The position numbers and the translations under genes were made by a program. From Sipunculus nudus (lineage: Eukaryota; Annelida; Sipuncula; Golfingiida; Sipunculidae), in assembly GCA_026874595.1 (NCBI GenBank), contig CM049315.1:71216916-71280915 (forward strand): a stretch of 64,000 nucleotides of DNA, given 5' to 3'. A model generated the notes under the pieces. That model was not told the origin of the DNA. It searched no databases and saw nothing but the letters and a program-made list of their open reading frames with translations. Each line of letters starts with the position of its first letter. Positions within the stretch are counted from its first letter, which is position 1. Shown here piece after piece: positions 1 through 11,603 of this stretch.

Positions 1-1235
1 CTTATATTGTTTATAGATTTTTATTAGACTCTTGTGGCTTTAGATAGCTTCAACATACATGTGGAATTAATCCACGTACATGCATCTGACAGATGTTGGT
101 CATTTCCTGTTGTTACCAATTTTTTTTTAACCACATTATAAGAAGAGTTTTCATGGCAGAGTCCATTGTCTACACTTTTGTGATTAAATATGAATGATGA
201 GTTCATAGGATTTTTGTAAAGTAACCACTGTTCCACCAAAGTGCGATGACCTCTTGGGTTCATATAATATGCATGGATAATGCTGGAAAATGAAGTTAGG
301 CGAAATATTTTATTGATTGACAATTCTGATGAGTTTGATCCAGATCCTTCATATTCTTTAAAAGTTATTGTGGCAACACCACCAAATGGCCTGTACAAAG
401 CAGCCTGGTAATGTTTGACCTCATTAAATATGCAGGAGATCTGCTGAGAGATTTGGCTGAGGAACTGTAAATATGTTGGAGTTTCATGAAAATTCATAGG
501 ATATAAGTTGAGTCACCAAAGTGCCTCCGAAGAGTGGTGACCGCTGACCTCATTAAATATGCATGAATTTTGCTAAAAATCAAACTTAGGTGAGATATTT
601 TACTGATTAATGATTCTGTTGAGTTATCAAAATCCATGATTGACCTCGCATTACATTGGTAAAAATGCAGTACAGATGACCAACCAAAACTGGCTTCTAC
701 TGATGCCAGTGACGGCCTGTTCTAATTTTTTTTATTACATGATGGGTCCATCAACATCCACGAATTTCTATATGATTAACATAACAGAAGACAATAAATT
801 TGATTCAAAAGAAAAATTAAGAATGACTAATGACAGTTAGCGGTAGGCCACCAACTGCACGTTTACCATTACATCTCTTCCTTTTACAGTATATGTGCGT
901 TTTTATTTCAGTAATTTCTTCAATCAATTATTCCATTACGAGTCATTACTCTTCGACCACACCTCACAAGGCAAATTTGCAAGTTAAACTGCCTGTAAAG
1001 TTGTATATCCTGATTATCTACCAAAATCGTTTTGTTTTGAATTATTTTAAGCAAGCTAAGAATTTCTTCAAAATCAAATGAACAAACTCAAGTAGTGACA
1101 TTGTTCCGATGAATCCACTACACTGCTTAGAACTTGTGTCAAGCTAAAAGCATTTGACTTGATCATGTGCCTCTGCAGTGTTCGTCAGTTTTCTTAGGGT
1201 AGGGGCAGAAGGAAAGACCATTCTAGTGTTTTAGC
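1..1235. other. Region without a recognisable gene; diverged direct repeat
   Basis: A 157-codon open frame on the minus strand (24-497) resembles no family I know and has no supporting context. The sequence at about 233-340 recurs in diverged form at about 515-625: shared blocks include accaaagtgc, aatatgcatg, gatattttactgatt and a gttgagtt-like end. This is probably an old tandem or dispersed repeat. The small plus-strand frames at 640-1081 look fortuitous. Confidence 0.35.
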
Positions 1236-1250
1236 ATTCAAAAGCTTGTT
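1236..1250. repeat. LINE target-site duplication, 3' side
   Basis: The 15-mer attcaaaagcttgtt sits directly outside the T-rich run that is the poly(A) tail of the minus-strand LINE. An identical 15-mer lies at 5832-5846. The flanking bases differ (c versus t before, t versus a after), so the duplication is exactly 15 bp. Confidence 0.9.
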
Positions 1251-1268
1251 TTTTGTTTTTTTTTTCAA

Positions 1269-1695
1269 TATTTATTAAAAAAAGATGATACACGTACATA
1301 TACATACATGGCATAACAAAATAAGCGATATACATAAATTAGTACAGGTACAGACAAAAGTGCATATTTTAGTCTTTCATATTCTTCTGAATGTAATGTT
1401 TGTTAAGAATGTTTATTAAGAACAGTTCATCAACACCCTCCGCTTGTTCACCAATACCTTTCTAAATGACAAATAGAGTACACATGAAAGTGAGCTCTTT
1501 ACATGAGAAATATGCACTTAAAAAAATAAAATTCAATAAACACTAGAACAAGACGCATACATCGTGGTTAGAATTACGTTGAGATTATGTCCATAATTTG
1601 TGACCATTTTTCCATATGTACATTCAGTTTTCCCTTCCTGAAGGCCAAGAGATATTCGATGTTATACACCTCTTTTAGCTTGAACTTTATAATTT
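1269..1695 (-). other. LINE 3' untranslated region
   Basis: This stretch lies between the ORF2 stop and the A-rich tail. It has no open frame of note. It is part of the insertion because it lies inside the target-site duplications. Confidence 0.65.
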
Positions 1696-2364
1696 CTAAC
1701 AAATTAGGGTTTTTAGTTCCCTTTTAAGGAATACTACGTATTTGAAAATGAGAAAAATTGTATTATTAAGCCTACTGTTACTACTTTCCGGCAACTGACC
1801 ATACATAATAATTGATTTCGTAAACTCCGGTAAAATATAGCCTGTACTTTCAATCCACTTTTTCAACCTGATATAAAGGTTTTTTGTTGTATGACAATAA
1901 TAGAACAGATGACTTACTGACTCATTGTAAATAAAACAATAACTACATCTTGGGCTGTCTATTAATTTCCATCTAAAAAGATTCTTATTTACAGGAAGAT
2001 AATTGTTAATAATCTTAAATTGAAATTCACGTAGATAAGTATCAAGAGTACATTGATAGACATTTTCATAAACATTGTGCCAATTGCTATATCCAATATC
2101 ACCAAGTATAGTACTATTTGTCGGTACCTGATAAATTGTATTGATAAGTGCCTTGTACACCGAACGACTGTTCAGTTTTGACAAATCTAAAATATTATCA
2201 GGCACCATATCTGAAACAAGTCCATCTTTTATTTTTCTTTTCCATTCCTTCGGTATTGCACTAATAAGGCTGTTCCATTGAAGACACAATAAATCCTTCC
2301 GAGTAACTGAGTAATCCTTAACAATTTGTTCCACTGTTTTAAAGTTACTATCACAATCTAACAT
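1696..2364 (-). pseudogene. LINE ORF2, C-terminal region with zf-RVT-like motif
   Basis: A 222-codon frame continues ORF2 after a frameshift near 2360. Its second half has a Cys/His cluster, CSYC followed by HLFYYC, which matches the zinc-binding segment (zf-RVT) found after the RT of many L1/Tx1-like LINEs. It is thought to help bind nucleic acid during target-primed reverse transcription. The frame ends with a stop before the 3' UTR, so the C terminus is probably complete. It is only part of a broken ORF2 and could not be translated as a unit with the RT. Confidence 0.8.
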
Positions 2365-3796
2365 ATCATTAATATATTAAACATTAATTCTAAATAGAGT
2401 AGATTAAACACAGAATACCCATCAATCAATATGTTTCGATTATTCCAAATAAATTGACATCTGACATCCTTCTCTATTAATGTACATTTCCAATATAAAA
2501 TCCATTCCTTAAAGCAAGATATATAAAATGGTGCACAATCCTTTGAAAGACAGTTGATATCAAAGTCTTTATGAATGCATTGTAATCCACCTACATTACT
2601 ACACATTGCATTCAAGAGAATTTTAACAGTTCCATTAAACTTCTTTAATAAATTAACTACCCAAATTACTCGTTGGGTCTTGTATCTTATCTCTATGTTT
2701 GGTAATTTTAATCCTCCATCTTCATACATACCCACTGCTGTACTAAATTTCACCTTAACTCGTTTGTTTTTCCAAGTGAATCTGTTAATTATTTCTTGAA
2801 CCTCTTGCATAAATCCCTTTGGGGGGTCGAGCATATTCATAATATACAGTATTTTAGAAAATGCTAATGATCTTACTACTTCTAATCTGCCATATATAGT
2901 TAATTGTCTTCCTTTCCACCGATTTAGAACATTCTTCAAATTTGACAAAGCCCTATAAAAATTAAGCTCATATGATAATTTATCATTATATGTAAAATGC
3001 ACCCCTAATATCTTCATAGAACTATTAACTAAATTTATCCAGTTTAAATTAAATGGATCATCTGCTTTGTTTTTCCATTTGCCTATCCATGACACTTCCG
3101 ATTTTCCCACATTCATCTTCAGTGATGAAAATGTAGCATATATATCAAAAATGGTCATGACTCTTCGCAGTAAATTTAGATCCTTTAAAAACAGAGTAAT
3201 ATCATCCGCATACATACACATTTTTATTTCTATATTATTTATCTTTATCGCTTTTACCTCCATATTACATCGGATTAAGGCTCCTAAAATTTCTACAGAC
3301 ATGATAAATAAGTAGGGGGCCAGGGGGTCTCCCTGCCGTGTTCCTCTGGTCAATGTAAAATAAGTTGTACTGAATCCATTGTTAACCACAGTACTCTGGA
3401 CATTGTTATGTAACAGTTTAACCCACTTAATGAAAGACTGACCAAAGCCATACTTTTCTAAAACCGCAAACATGAATTCATGGCTTAAATTATCAAATGC
3501 AGACTCAAGATCTGCCCCAAACATAATACCTTCCATATTCTGGGTATCTGAATAATATAACACATCAGAAATCAAGCGTAAAGGTTCACCAATGAATCTA
3601 TTTTTCACAAATGCACTCTGATCAGTATGGATAATGTGTGGTAACAAACCAATTATTCTCTGAACTAGAATTTTACTAATTATTTTGACATCAACATTGA
3701 GAAGACTAATTGGCCGCCATGATTTTATCAACCTTGCATCCTTACCGTTTTTTTCTAAGAGAGTTATAACAGCCTGACCCTGACTGACACTTAATT
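2358..3796 (-). pseudogene. LINE ORF2, reverse transcriptase domain
   Basis: The frame carries RT motifs in order: WRPISLLNVD near the start, DQSAFVKNRFIG, the catalytic GADLESAFD block, TRGTRQGDPLAPYLF, and the active-site MYADDITLF (about residue 172 of the 457-codon piece starting at 3731). The final aspartate pair is intact. The same frame stays open upstream of 3731 to about 3796, where it shifts relative to the preceding piece. The enzyme would copy its own RNA at a nicked chromosomal target. The thumb continues to about 2360, where a second frameshift leads to the C-terminal piece. The palm is well preserved although the ORF as a whole is dead. Confidence 0.92.
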
Positions 3797-4463
3797 TTAC
3801 TTGTCATATGCGGCATTTATACTGTTTACCAACATATCACCAATCAATGGGAAAAATCCAACATAAAATTCTTTTGTCAAACCATCATTACCTGGCACTT
3901 TATTATTTTTCATATTTTTTAGAGCTTTCAAAACCTCACATTTTTTTATGATACCCTCACAACTTTTAGCTTCTGTTTCTGTAATGTTTGGGAGATTAAT
4001 ATTTCTTAAATAATTTTTACAATCTCTCTCAGTCAACAGCGAGGTTTTCAAGTATTTATTATAGAAACTCCGGAAGTTATGTAGAATATCAGATTGTTTT
4101 GTGATTTCTTCATCATTAATTAAAAGCTTTCGGACAACAGATTTACATTTATTTTGCTTTTCCAGGTTAAGAAAATATTTCGAGTTTTTTTCTCCTTGTT
4201 CTACCCACTGTACTCTAGAACGTATAATAATTCCTCTGGTTATCTGATCATACATTTCTTCTAGCTTTGATTTAGCCCTCGGTATATCTTGAATTGTTCT
4301 GTAATGATTGTTGATCAAGATTATATTCCAGGAATTTTACCTTTTCTTCTAATTCTCTTAACTTTGATTTAAAACTAAATGCTTTTTGTTTACTATATTG
4401 TATAGTTAATTCCCTTATTTTATATTTTATATACTCCCATAACATCTGCGCATCATGTCTCAA
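3797..4463 (-). pseudogene. LINE ORF2, linker and RT N-terminal region
   Basis: Two overlapping frames (4272-4463 and 3797-4318) encode the segment between endonuclease and RT. The second has motifs typical of L1-like ORF2 linkers: ARSRVQWVEQGEKNSKYF-like spacing (read here as RSRVQWVEQGEKNSKYFLNL), then VPGNDGLTKEFY at the start of the RT. A frameshift separates the two, another near 3797 separates the second from the palm, and a stop near 4464-4478 separates them from the endonuclease piece. No independent function is implied. Confidence 0.82.
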
Positions 4464-4478
4464 TTCATATTTTCCGCT

Positions 4479-5330
4479 TCATTTTTCTATATTTTCTTCT
4501 ATTTGTTTAATATAATCTTTATCTTCAATCAACGAATTATTGAACTTCCAAAATGAAGGGCCATGACGCTCATATGAATGTGAAATCAAACGAAGGATTA
4601 CAGCAGAATGATCTGTTCCGACTGCTGGAATTATGTTACAAGTCTTGGTAAAGGACTGAAGGGATGAAGATATAAGAAAAAAATCCAAACGTCTTTGTAC
4701 CAGTGGAAAGGTTGTACGCCATGTAAATCTTTTAATCATCTCATTTCTTATGCGCCATATATCACACAAATTAAACTGTGCCATGGATGACAAATAATAT
4801 TAATAGACTTCTTTTTAAAATTATATATATTCCCTCCACTGCCATCTAAATCTGTAAAATGGAAGTTAAAATCACCACCCCATATAACTTGAGTGTCATT
4901 ATCTATATCAAATGCGCATATTTGTTCAAGAACCTTCTGATAAAAATTAACTTGCTGTGACTGTATTTGGAGCATATATTTTTATTAGTAAGAACATATT
5001 CCCCTGTATCAGGCAATGAATAATGATGACTCTTCCATTTGGATCAATGTATGTTTTCAATTCTTTAAAATCAATATTATTTCCAATAAGAGTACAAACA
5101 CCAGCACTTTTAGAAGTACAATTAGAAGAATACATTCTCCCTCTCCATTGATATTTCCTAGAATTCATATCTTTATCAGTTGAATGAGTTTCTTGTAAAT
5201 ATGAAATACCTTTGGCGATACCATGCTTATGTAACCAGTTAAATAATTTTCTCCTTTTATGGTTATCACGAATACCTCTTGTATTCAAATACATAACTGT
5301 AAAATATAAGTTAACGTCACCTACTGACAT
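4479..5330 (-). pseudogene. LINE ORF2, APE-type endonuclease domain
   Basis: Three frames (4947-5330, 4748-4975, 4479-4793) together carry the APE endonuclease signature. They hold YLQETHST with the catalytic glutamate, WGGDFNFHF with the active-site Asp and Asn, and near the end QRRLDFFLIS and TDHSAVILRL with the catalytic His (the usual S-D-H is T-D-H here). This enzyme nicks target DNA to prime reverse transcription. ORF2 probably starts at or near the ATG at 5330, about 160 bases downstream of the ORF1 stop at 5491-5493. The domain is split by two frameshifts, at roughly 4960 and 4780. Confidence 0.88.
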
Positions 5331-5490
5331 GAATTAAAGGGTTTTGTATGGTATATATAGAGTGCATCCAGCCACGATGTTTTACACATAAAGCGACAAA
5401 ACATACATAATAACATAGCAATATTACAAACATAATTGAGATATAATAATAAACCAACTGAAAGAAGAAATACCAACACACTGTCCAATA

Positions 5491-5831
5491 TTAACTTCTG
5501 TGGAAGACATCACTGAGTGATTCTCCATACTGAACTCTAAATATTTTGTCATCATCATTTTTTACAAACACTTTACTATCCCAGGTCCAGGCATCTTTTA
5601 CTCTATCATCCTTCTTTACTCTGTTAAAAAGCTTTTGCATGTCACTACACAAATCCTCTGTCAAAACAATGCCTGTGTTCTTGAGTTTTCTCCTCTCTTT
5701 CAGAATTCTAGTTTTGTCATCTCTTCTAACAAATCTAACTATTATGCTCCGTTGACTATCTTTCTTGTGTTGTCCTACTCTATGTGCTATGTCAATATCA
5801 TTTTCATGAATATCTATGTTAAGTTTATCTT
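5491..5831 (-). pseudogene. LINE ORF1, C-terminal fragment
   Basis: Reading the minus strand from the truncation point gives an open frame of about 110 codons ending at a TAA at 5493-5491. It contains DIDIAHRVG, then IIVRFVRRDDKT, ILKERRKLKNTGI and EDLC. This is the order seen in the RRM/C-terminal RNA-binding part of L1-type ORF1 proteins, which coat the LINE RNA. The N terminus is missing because the insertion is 5'-truncated at 5831. The frame has no internal stop, so this part is better preserved than ORF2. It supports placing the element near L1/Tx1. Confidence 0.75.
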
Positions 5832-5846
5832 ATTCAAAAGCTTGTT
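5832..5846. repeat. LINE target-site duplication, 5' side
   Basis: This is the second copy of the 15-mer attcaaaagcttgtt, identical to 1236-1250. It abuts the truncated 5' end of the LINE. Confidence 0.9.
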
Positions 5847-5884
5847 ACATTTCATATCATGGATATAAAATATTAATGGAAATA

Positions 5885-6335
5885 AACTTGCTTCACTGAT
5901 AATAAAATATAGTCTGGGCGGCAAGAAAATATACCATCTGTAGGAAACATACTTTTCAGGTACTCATTCAGTTCTCTAACCCTCTCATTATATTTATCAA
6001 TACTGCGCTAAACTTGTCATAAACAGACAAACTGTCTCCTGTCATATCCTAGTACTGCGCCCTGTCATATACTAGGATATGTTTCAATCAAGCGCCCTGC
6101 AAAGTTGTAAATACTATTCGTTACTGTATGCGCTTCAAGATCAGAAGCAATGTCGTTACTCCCCATTTTGAGTTAAACAACGTTTGGACATGATAAGTCC
6201 AAAGTTCTTTGTAGGAATCGATCGATCTTTTTTCGAGCGAACCTACAGTCGTCTCGCTCTTCCCATACCAGTGGACGCGTTCTTTTTCCACACCCCACCT
6301 GTTCTTCCTCATCCGTGTTCATGTCAGACACGAAC
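5885..6335 (-). pseudogene. Possible decayed coding remnant, SGNH-hydrolase-like at best
   Basis: Short minus-strand reading stretches in different frames look protein-like. One starts at an ATG near 6330 (MNTDEEEQVGCGKR, 49 codons). One starts near 6170 (MGSNDIASDLEAHTV). One near 5890-6020 reads as NERVRELNEYLKSMF and then FSCRPDYI. The last resembles the helix before the C-terminal block of SGNH/GDSL-like hydrolases, which often reads N-x2-V-x2-LN-x2-L. No catalytic residue is visible, and the frames are broken by stops and shifts. It lies just outside the LINE target duplication, so it is not LINE sequence. The identification is a guess. Confidence 0.2.
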
Positions 6336-9300
6336 TCGGCCTTCTTTAATGGAGGCTTTTAGGCTTTTTCCAAACTATCTACAAGTATAATTACGAAAAG
6401 ATGATGTTATATATTGCACGTGAATGGTGCAACATAAAAGGGTTCCAGTCATTAATAGCAGTTTTTGTGTGTTGTATCTTTCCGCTTCATCCTCGACCGG
6501 TTCAGCCCTTTTTAGGAGCCACACATCATTTGCAGAATCTTCCCGTTCTGAAAGTTGCATCCTGGCTGGCTCGTCTCTTCTTCTACAACTGTAAATTGTC
6601 AGTATTGACCACCACTAGGGATCATAGTTCAACATATTTCTTTACGTCAATGTTATCTACAAGCCCCTTTGTCCGCTCCTCCATATAACCTAATGGTTTC
6701 CTCAGTTGTTATTCTTCATGAAGGGCTTGGGGCTACCTTGCTTTATCCATTGAAGTTTTTGCATTTGTACCTAGCTGCAGTAAATACTCCCGAGACCTGA
6801 AGTTGTGAGCAGTTTGAAATGTGTAATACTCTTCATGTTTTTTTTTCCTGGTGGACTTATGTGCACAGTCCTTTGACGTTATGTAGCATGTTTGTGGTCA
6901 TGAACACTCAGAGGAGATTCCAAGTAACTTTCTCAATGCAATTATTCAAACGGAATAAAATAGAAATGTTAACAAAGCATTTATTTTGTTGAACTTTAAA
7001 GTAGAAGGCCACATAAAATTGTCCTTTAAAATATTACAGAAAAACATTCCGGTGTACTCCAAGGTTACACATCCCAGATGAATATTGCACAATACTGTTA
7101 AATAATAGGTCACACATTCAGCTGAACAAAAAAAACCCACTTAAACATAATGTAGAAGGCAGCATGTATGTACCGTATGTGACTATAACTTCTGATGGTG
7201 ACAAGTTGAAACGGCAGATTATTAATTTAGTACTTATCCTAGCCTGAAGTATACACTCCATCACACCATGCCAAGCTCTAACCATGTACAATGAGGACAA
7301 TAAGGACACATGTGCCCACATCTGTCTCCTCTTATATGTCTGTGTAGCCGGCTAATTATGTACCATTCTTTTATTTCCTAATTATGGCACATCAGTATTG
7401 CTTTCAAAAGGATTTAATTGATTTAAGCAACTGACGAGTCCAAACCTTTCATGTAAGTGATAATAATGTACCTACCTGGCTTAAGTGTCTTTATATATAA
7501 ACATGTACATTATCGAGAAAAAAAATCTTTCATCTGGCACGGCCTTTCCTCTGTTATACCTCGTTTTGGTAGTTGGGTACTGTATTCATTTGAGATATAT
7601 TTTAGATAACAGAAGCAGAGGTTCAACAAGAACCCGTCACTTTTGTTTGCATGAAACTGGTAAATAGCGGATAGCGGAGGTCAAGATATGAGGTCATGTC
7701 GGAACACTTCCAGAGGCTACCGTTTTACAAAAGTTCGTGGAATTTAAGAAGTAAATCTCCTTGTGAAGGTCAGCGTAATTGAAATTCTATATCAAGAACT
7801 TGTTGAAAGCTGTATGAAATTTATATTTTTTTTTGTAGTCCATGTTAGCAAATGTTTCTCACATGACTTGCCATACGTTAGAATGCAAAGGTTGCTAGCT
7901 AGTTATGAATCCCTGTAAAATGTAACAATTATGATTGGGGTGGCGTCAATTACATTAAATGTTCGGGTTAAAATGATATAACAGAAAAATTAATCATTTA
8001 GGGTATGCAAACAAAAATATTTCATGGGAATGTCATGAGTCGTGAAAGACCAAAAACTATTTGAAATATGTGACAGAGCAGGCGTTACACTAAAAAAAAT
8101 ATATTATTATCCACCGGCACAGCAGACGCCATTGCCCCACGACACGCGTGAAATTAAAACTTACTGTTGAGTGTGAGACAGCAAAACACAAAATATGTGC
8201 TGACACTCTATATATGGAACTACGTTTCTTAAAATACTTGCAGTATGAGTTTAAATAAATATTATACTTACAATAGGAGGATAAGTTATATTTACCGTTA
8301 TCATTAGCGTACGATGCTTGCCTATCTGGGCCGACGGCTCTGCACGTGGGACCAAAAGCTCGACGATCGTCTACTCATGCGCACCAAAATGAGCTCCCGC
8401 GGCCCAAATACGCGTTCAGACAAATGAACAATAAAAATTAACTCCCCCCCCCCCCCCCCGGACTAATGGCGCGTTTGGTCAACCCAACAAAATAGCCCCC
8501 AAGTACTTAAAACAGACATGCCAAGTCCCACGCATTGGGCGTGAGACTCGCGCATTTACCCCGCATCTCATGCTCTCGCGCCAAGGAACATAAATTTCAC
8601 GCATTCTTTTACCCCACTCGGTCATCCCGAGCTTTCAAGTTAAAACCCAACGTCTAATCCCATTCAGTCTTTCAAGACCGGAAATGGAACAAAGTTGTAC
8701 TCAATGTGCCCAAAAAACGTTTTAATTTTCAAAGAGGCAAACCTGATGCATTACAGTAAAACTCTATTTGAAGTAAAATATTAAAGGGAACTCTTTAAGT
8801 AACTTTTAAATGACAATAGTTTCCAAATTGACTTAATTTTAAACATTTTGTCGTATTAATTTTATACTATATGTAATGTTATTTTTTAATCATTTTAATG
8901 TCATCAGAAACTTACATTTAGGCTAATGTCTTTAAAATTCATTTATCATACGCATGATCAATTATTAAATATATGAGGACTATTAATTAAATTTGTCTTC
9001 AGGATTTTTCTTGTATACTAAACATCTTTTCACATTTTCCCTTTCAAAATATGAAAGTTTATATGATACCACGATACCATATGTTAGCCGAACACATTGG
9101 TTCGAACGGCGCGGCATGTGGAATCCTGTATCGACATTTATTTCCAAAACGACTGCTAGCGTGGATTGTTTCTTATGCCACAACAAAAATCTGTTTTCTT
9201 TCATTTAAGAGAGACAACATACGATTCCAATTGTTTCTAAAAGTTCCATAATTGCCTTATCCAATACATCAGTGGAAATGACACTAATAAGTCCGGCAAT

Positions 9301-9845
9301 TGAAACCACGCCTGCCACTTGAAAGTGTGAATATATGCATAAAACGTCGCCGGGAAATGGATTATGATGACGACATATCTTTGGATTTCTTATAGGAACA
9401 CGCGTACAAACATTCAGTCTCCACAATGGCGCGATAAAATAAAGAGTTCATGCAAGTTTTCGTTGAGGAATCATGTCAAGAACCTGTCCGCGGGGCTCTT
9501 CCATCAACCGTGCACCGGGCACAGCTGGGAGCAGGATTTTAATTAGAATGTAGGGGGTTGATTCATCTATCAGCACCACGTCTGTAGATGTTTTGAAGAC
9601 TCTTCCATCCTCACTTTAAAATGTTTCAGCTTGATGCATTCCAGCTCATTAATTCGGACATTTGACGTTTGTTGGCGGAAATATTCACCAGCAAGATTTG
9701 CCATAGTTTGTCAGATTAACATCCTCTTTCACTTAAGTCTTGGGCAATTGTATTATTTATACATTTTATTGAATACATGGGGTTATGGATGAGTTCTGGT
9801 ATTTTTTCAGTGGTTTCCTGCAAATAGTTGATTCCTCTTACAGGA
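6336..9845. other. Long non-coding interval
   Basis: I see no supported gene, RNA gene or mobile-element terminus here. Open frames are short and overlap on both strands, as expected by chance. The stretch at 8300-8660 is unusually GC-rich for this window and includes a 17-18-base C run near 8443-8459. No splice or domain pattern was recognised. Confidence 0.4.
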
Positions 9846-9849
9846 AAGA

Positions 9850-10224
9850 ACCCAGGCCCCCAAGTACTGAAGGTGTGTCATAACAATAATAAAAAAATAA
9901 CTGAGGATATGTTTCTGTAAAAAAAAACCAAGTACTGAAGTTGCATTTATGTCCAAAATAAAAAGCCCCAAGTACTGAAGATTTGTTTATGTCCAAAAAC
10001 AAAAGCCCCCAAATACTGGAGATGTGTTTAAAAAAAAAGTGCACTGAAGATATGTCCATAAACAGAAGCCCCTAAGTTCTGAAGATTTGTTTCTTTTAAA
10101 AAAAGTACTGAAGATGCTAATATGTCCAAAATTAAAAAAAAAAAACCCAAGTACTGAAGATGTGTTTATGTCCATAAAAAAGCACTCAGGTACTGAAGAT
10201 GTGTTTGTCCAAAAACAAGCCAAA
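9850..10224. repeat. Degenerate AT-rich minisatellite, about 9-10 units
   Basis: The phrase aagtactgaagatgtgttt followed by atgtccaaaa and an A-rich aagcccc spacer recurs about nine to ten times. Units are 35-45 bp and vary mainly in the length of the A run and in point changes. Reading frames on both strands across it are artefacts of the repeat. Its origin is unknown. Confidence 0.85.
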
Positions 10225-11330
10225 GTTTTAACTGATAACATGGTATGCTTTTATTTAAAATATACATTGTGGAGTGTCTTGTTAAATAAAACATTTTTTT
10301 TAACAATCCCCTTATGTATTTGTCGAGATTGACGTATATCTTTGACTGATCCAGGTTTGTCAGGGTGAAATGAAAGTTTGTCAAACACTTTGTTTTCTAC
10401 ACGCCTATCCGCACCGCAAATGGCATTAACATGACTTTTATTCCTCCTACTTATTCTTCCCAATATAAACAAAATAAGAAGATGAAACTCGTAAGTGAAA
10501 GAGTAACTTTGACCAAAGTACATTAAAATTGAGCCAGAAAATGTCTTTTTGGTGTGCAGACATTAAGTCAAGCAGAGCTGTAACAATAGGCTTTTGGGTC
10601 AACTGCCTTATAAGTCATCCGAGCTATAGGGATCATTCTTTGCCATCCATCCATCCAGTTGGCTTTAAGATGGCAAGAAATGTATTGGCTGGACCTAGAA
10701 TCCTCTAATGTAATATCCTGGGCGGAAGATAATAATTGTATCCCAAAACAAAGTCGTGGGATACTATAGCTTTACGTCAGGCACACCATTGCCCGCAGAT
10801 TAATCTTGTCTGGGTGACAACTCAACAAAATATTTCGCCTATGTTTACCAAAATTTAAATTTGCATATATATGGGCGAGAGGACGAATCTTTTCAAAAAT
10901 GGGGTCATGGCCTGCACTGGAAGAGTGAATTTGACCTTGAATAGATCGATTTTGGCTGAAGATCACACAAAATCTTAAATATCTCAAACATTTGGAGGCC
11001 CATGGGCTGCAAACATTATATTTTGTATGCGAAATTGTTTATAAATCATTTGTTATTACTTTCCATGTTTTTCTGTTTAAGGGGTGTGAAATATTTAATT
11101 TATGCATGTTTTAATATTTCATTGATTAATAAAGATAGATTTTAATACTGAAGCAGAGATGGGTCTAACACAGTATTAACTTCAAATACAAATACTTTTG
11201 GAATCAGCTAAGAAACATACAAGAAACCTTTTATATGCTCATTTGATTGAATATTTCATTCTTGCCTCGGACATAAGTTATATAAATATAATTGATATTA
11301 ACTTCCGTTTAACAGCTTGACAGCTTCTCT
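10225..11330. other. Non-coding interval with a fragment of the palindrome-headed repeat
   Basis: At 10612-10735 the sequence gtcatccgagctatagg, then ccatccatccatcc and tggacctagaatcctctaat, matches the start of the large composite repeat at 32.6 kb, in the same orientation. The rest has no recognised gene. The longest frames are under 95 codons and overlap on both strands. Confidence 0.5.
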
Positions 11331-11332
11331 CT

Positions 11333-11603
11333 ATGACATCCCGGCCATTGTCAATGCCCCCGTGCTTGGCACGCGTCATTCTTCTGTTATTTGTTGTCGT
11401 GACAAGTGAGGGACTGTTCGCCTGCCCTGGTGATACTTCGGTCTGTGGACCGGCGCGTCTTGCTTTTGGGGGAGGAGTGCGTGCTATGCATTCTTTTTCG
11501 CCTAGTTGTTTATATGGTTCCTACACAGACTGGTTACATTCGTTAGTTGTACATACAGCACCATTCACCGAGTTTTTCTTGTTGTAATTCTGTATTTTAT
11601 AAG
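11333..11603 (+). other. Putative leader of gypsy element 1
   Basis: This stretch precedes the gag ATG. It has an 84-codon frame starting at 11333 with a hydrophobic stretch (ARVILLLFVVVTSEG) that could pass for a signal peptide, but nothing else supports it as a gene. It is more likely untranslated leader. No primer-binding site or LTR end was recognised here. Confidence 0.35.

Larger units (their letters stand above)
1251..5831 (-). mobile_element. 5'-truncated L1/Tx1-type non-LTR retrotransposon (LINE)
   Basis: This is one insertion of about 4.6 kb read on the minus strand. In order it holds the end of ORF1, an apurinic-type endonuclease, reverse transcriptase, a zinc-finger-like C terminus, a 3' UTR and an A-rich tail (T run at 1247-1268 on the given strand). 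Perfect 15-bp duplications at 1236-1250 and 5832-5846 set the boundaries and are the mark of target-primed reverse transcription. The 5' end cuts through ORF1, so this is a normal 5' truncation. ORF2 is broken by several frameshifts and at least one stop, so the copy is dead. The RT and the C-terminal Cys/His motif resemble the L1/Tx1 branch; the clade was judged by eye without a tree. Confidence 0.9.

Noticed and set aside
24..497. 157-codon minus-strand open frame
   Set aside because: No family resemblance, partner exon or composition support, and it overlaps a diverged repeat.
9838..10523. Several overlapping frames of 70-90 codons
   Set aside because: They are products of the minisatellite and differ between strands without any domain.
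11333..11587. 84-codon frame with a signal-peptide-like start
   Set aside because: It sits in the leader of gypsy element 1 and has no further domain or splice support.
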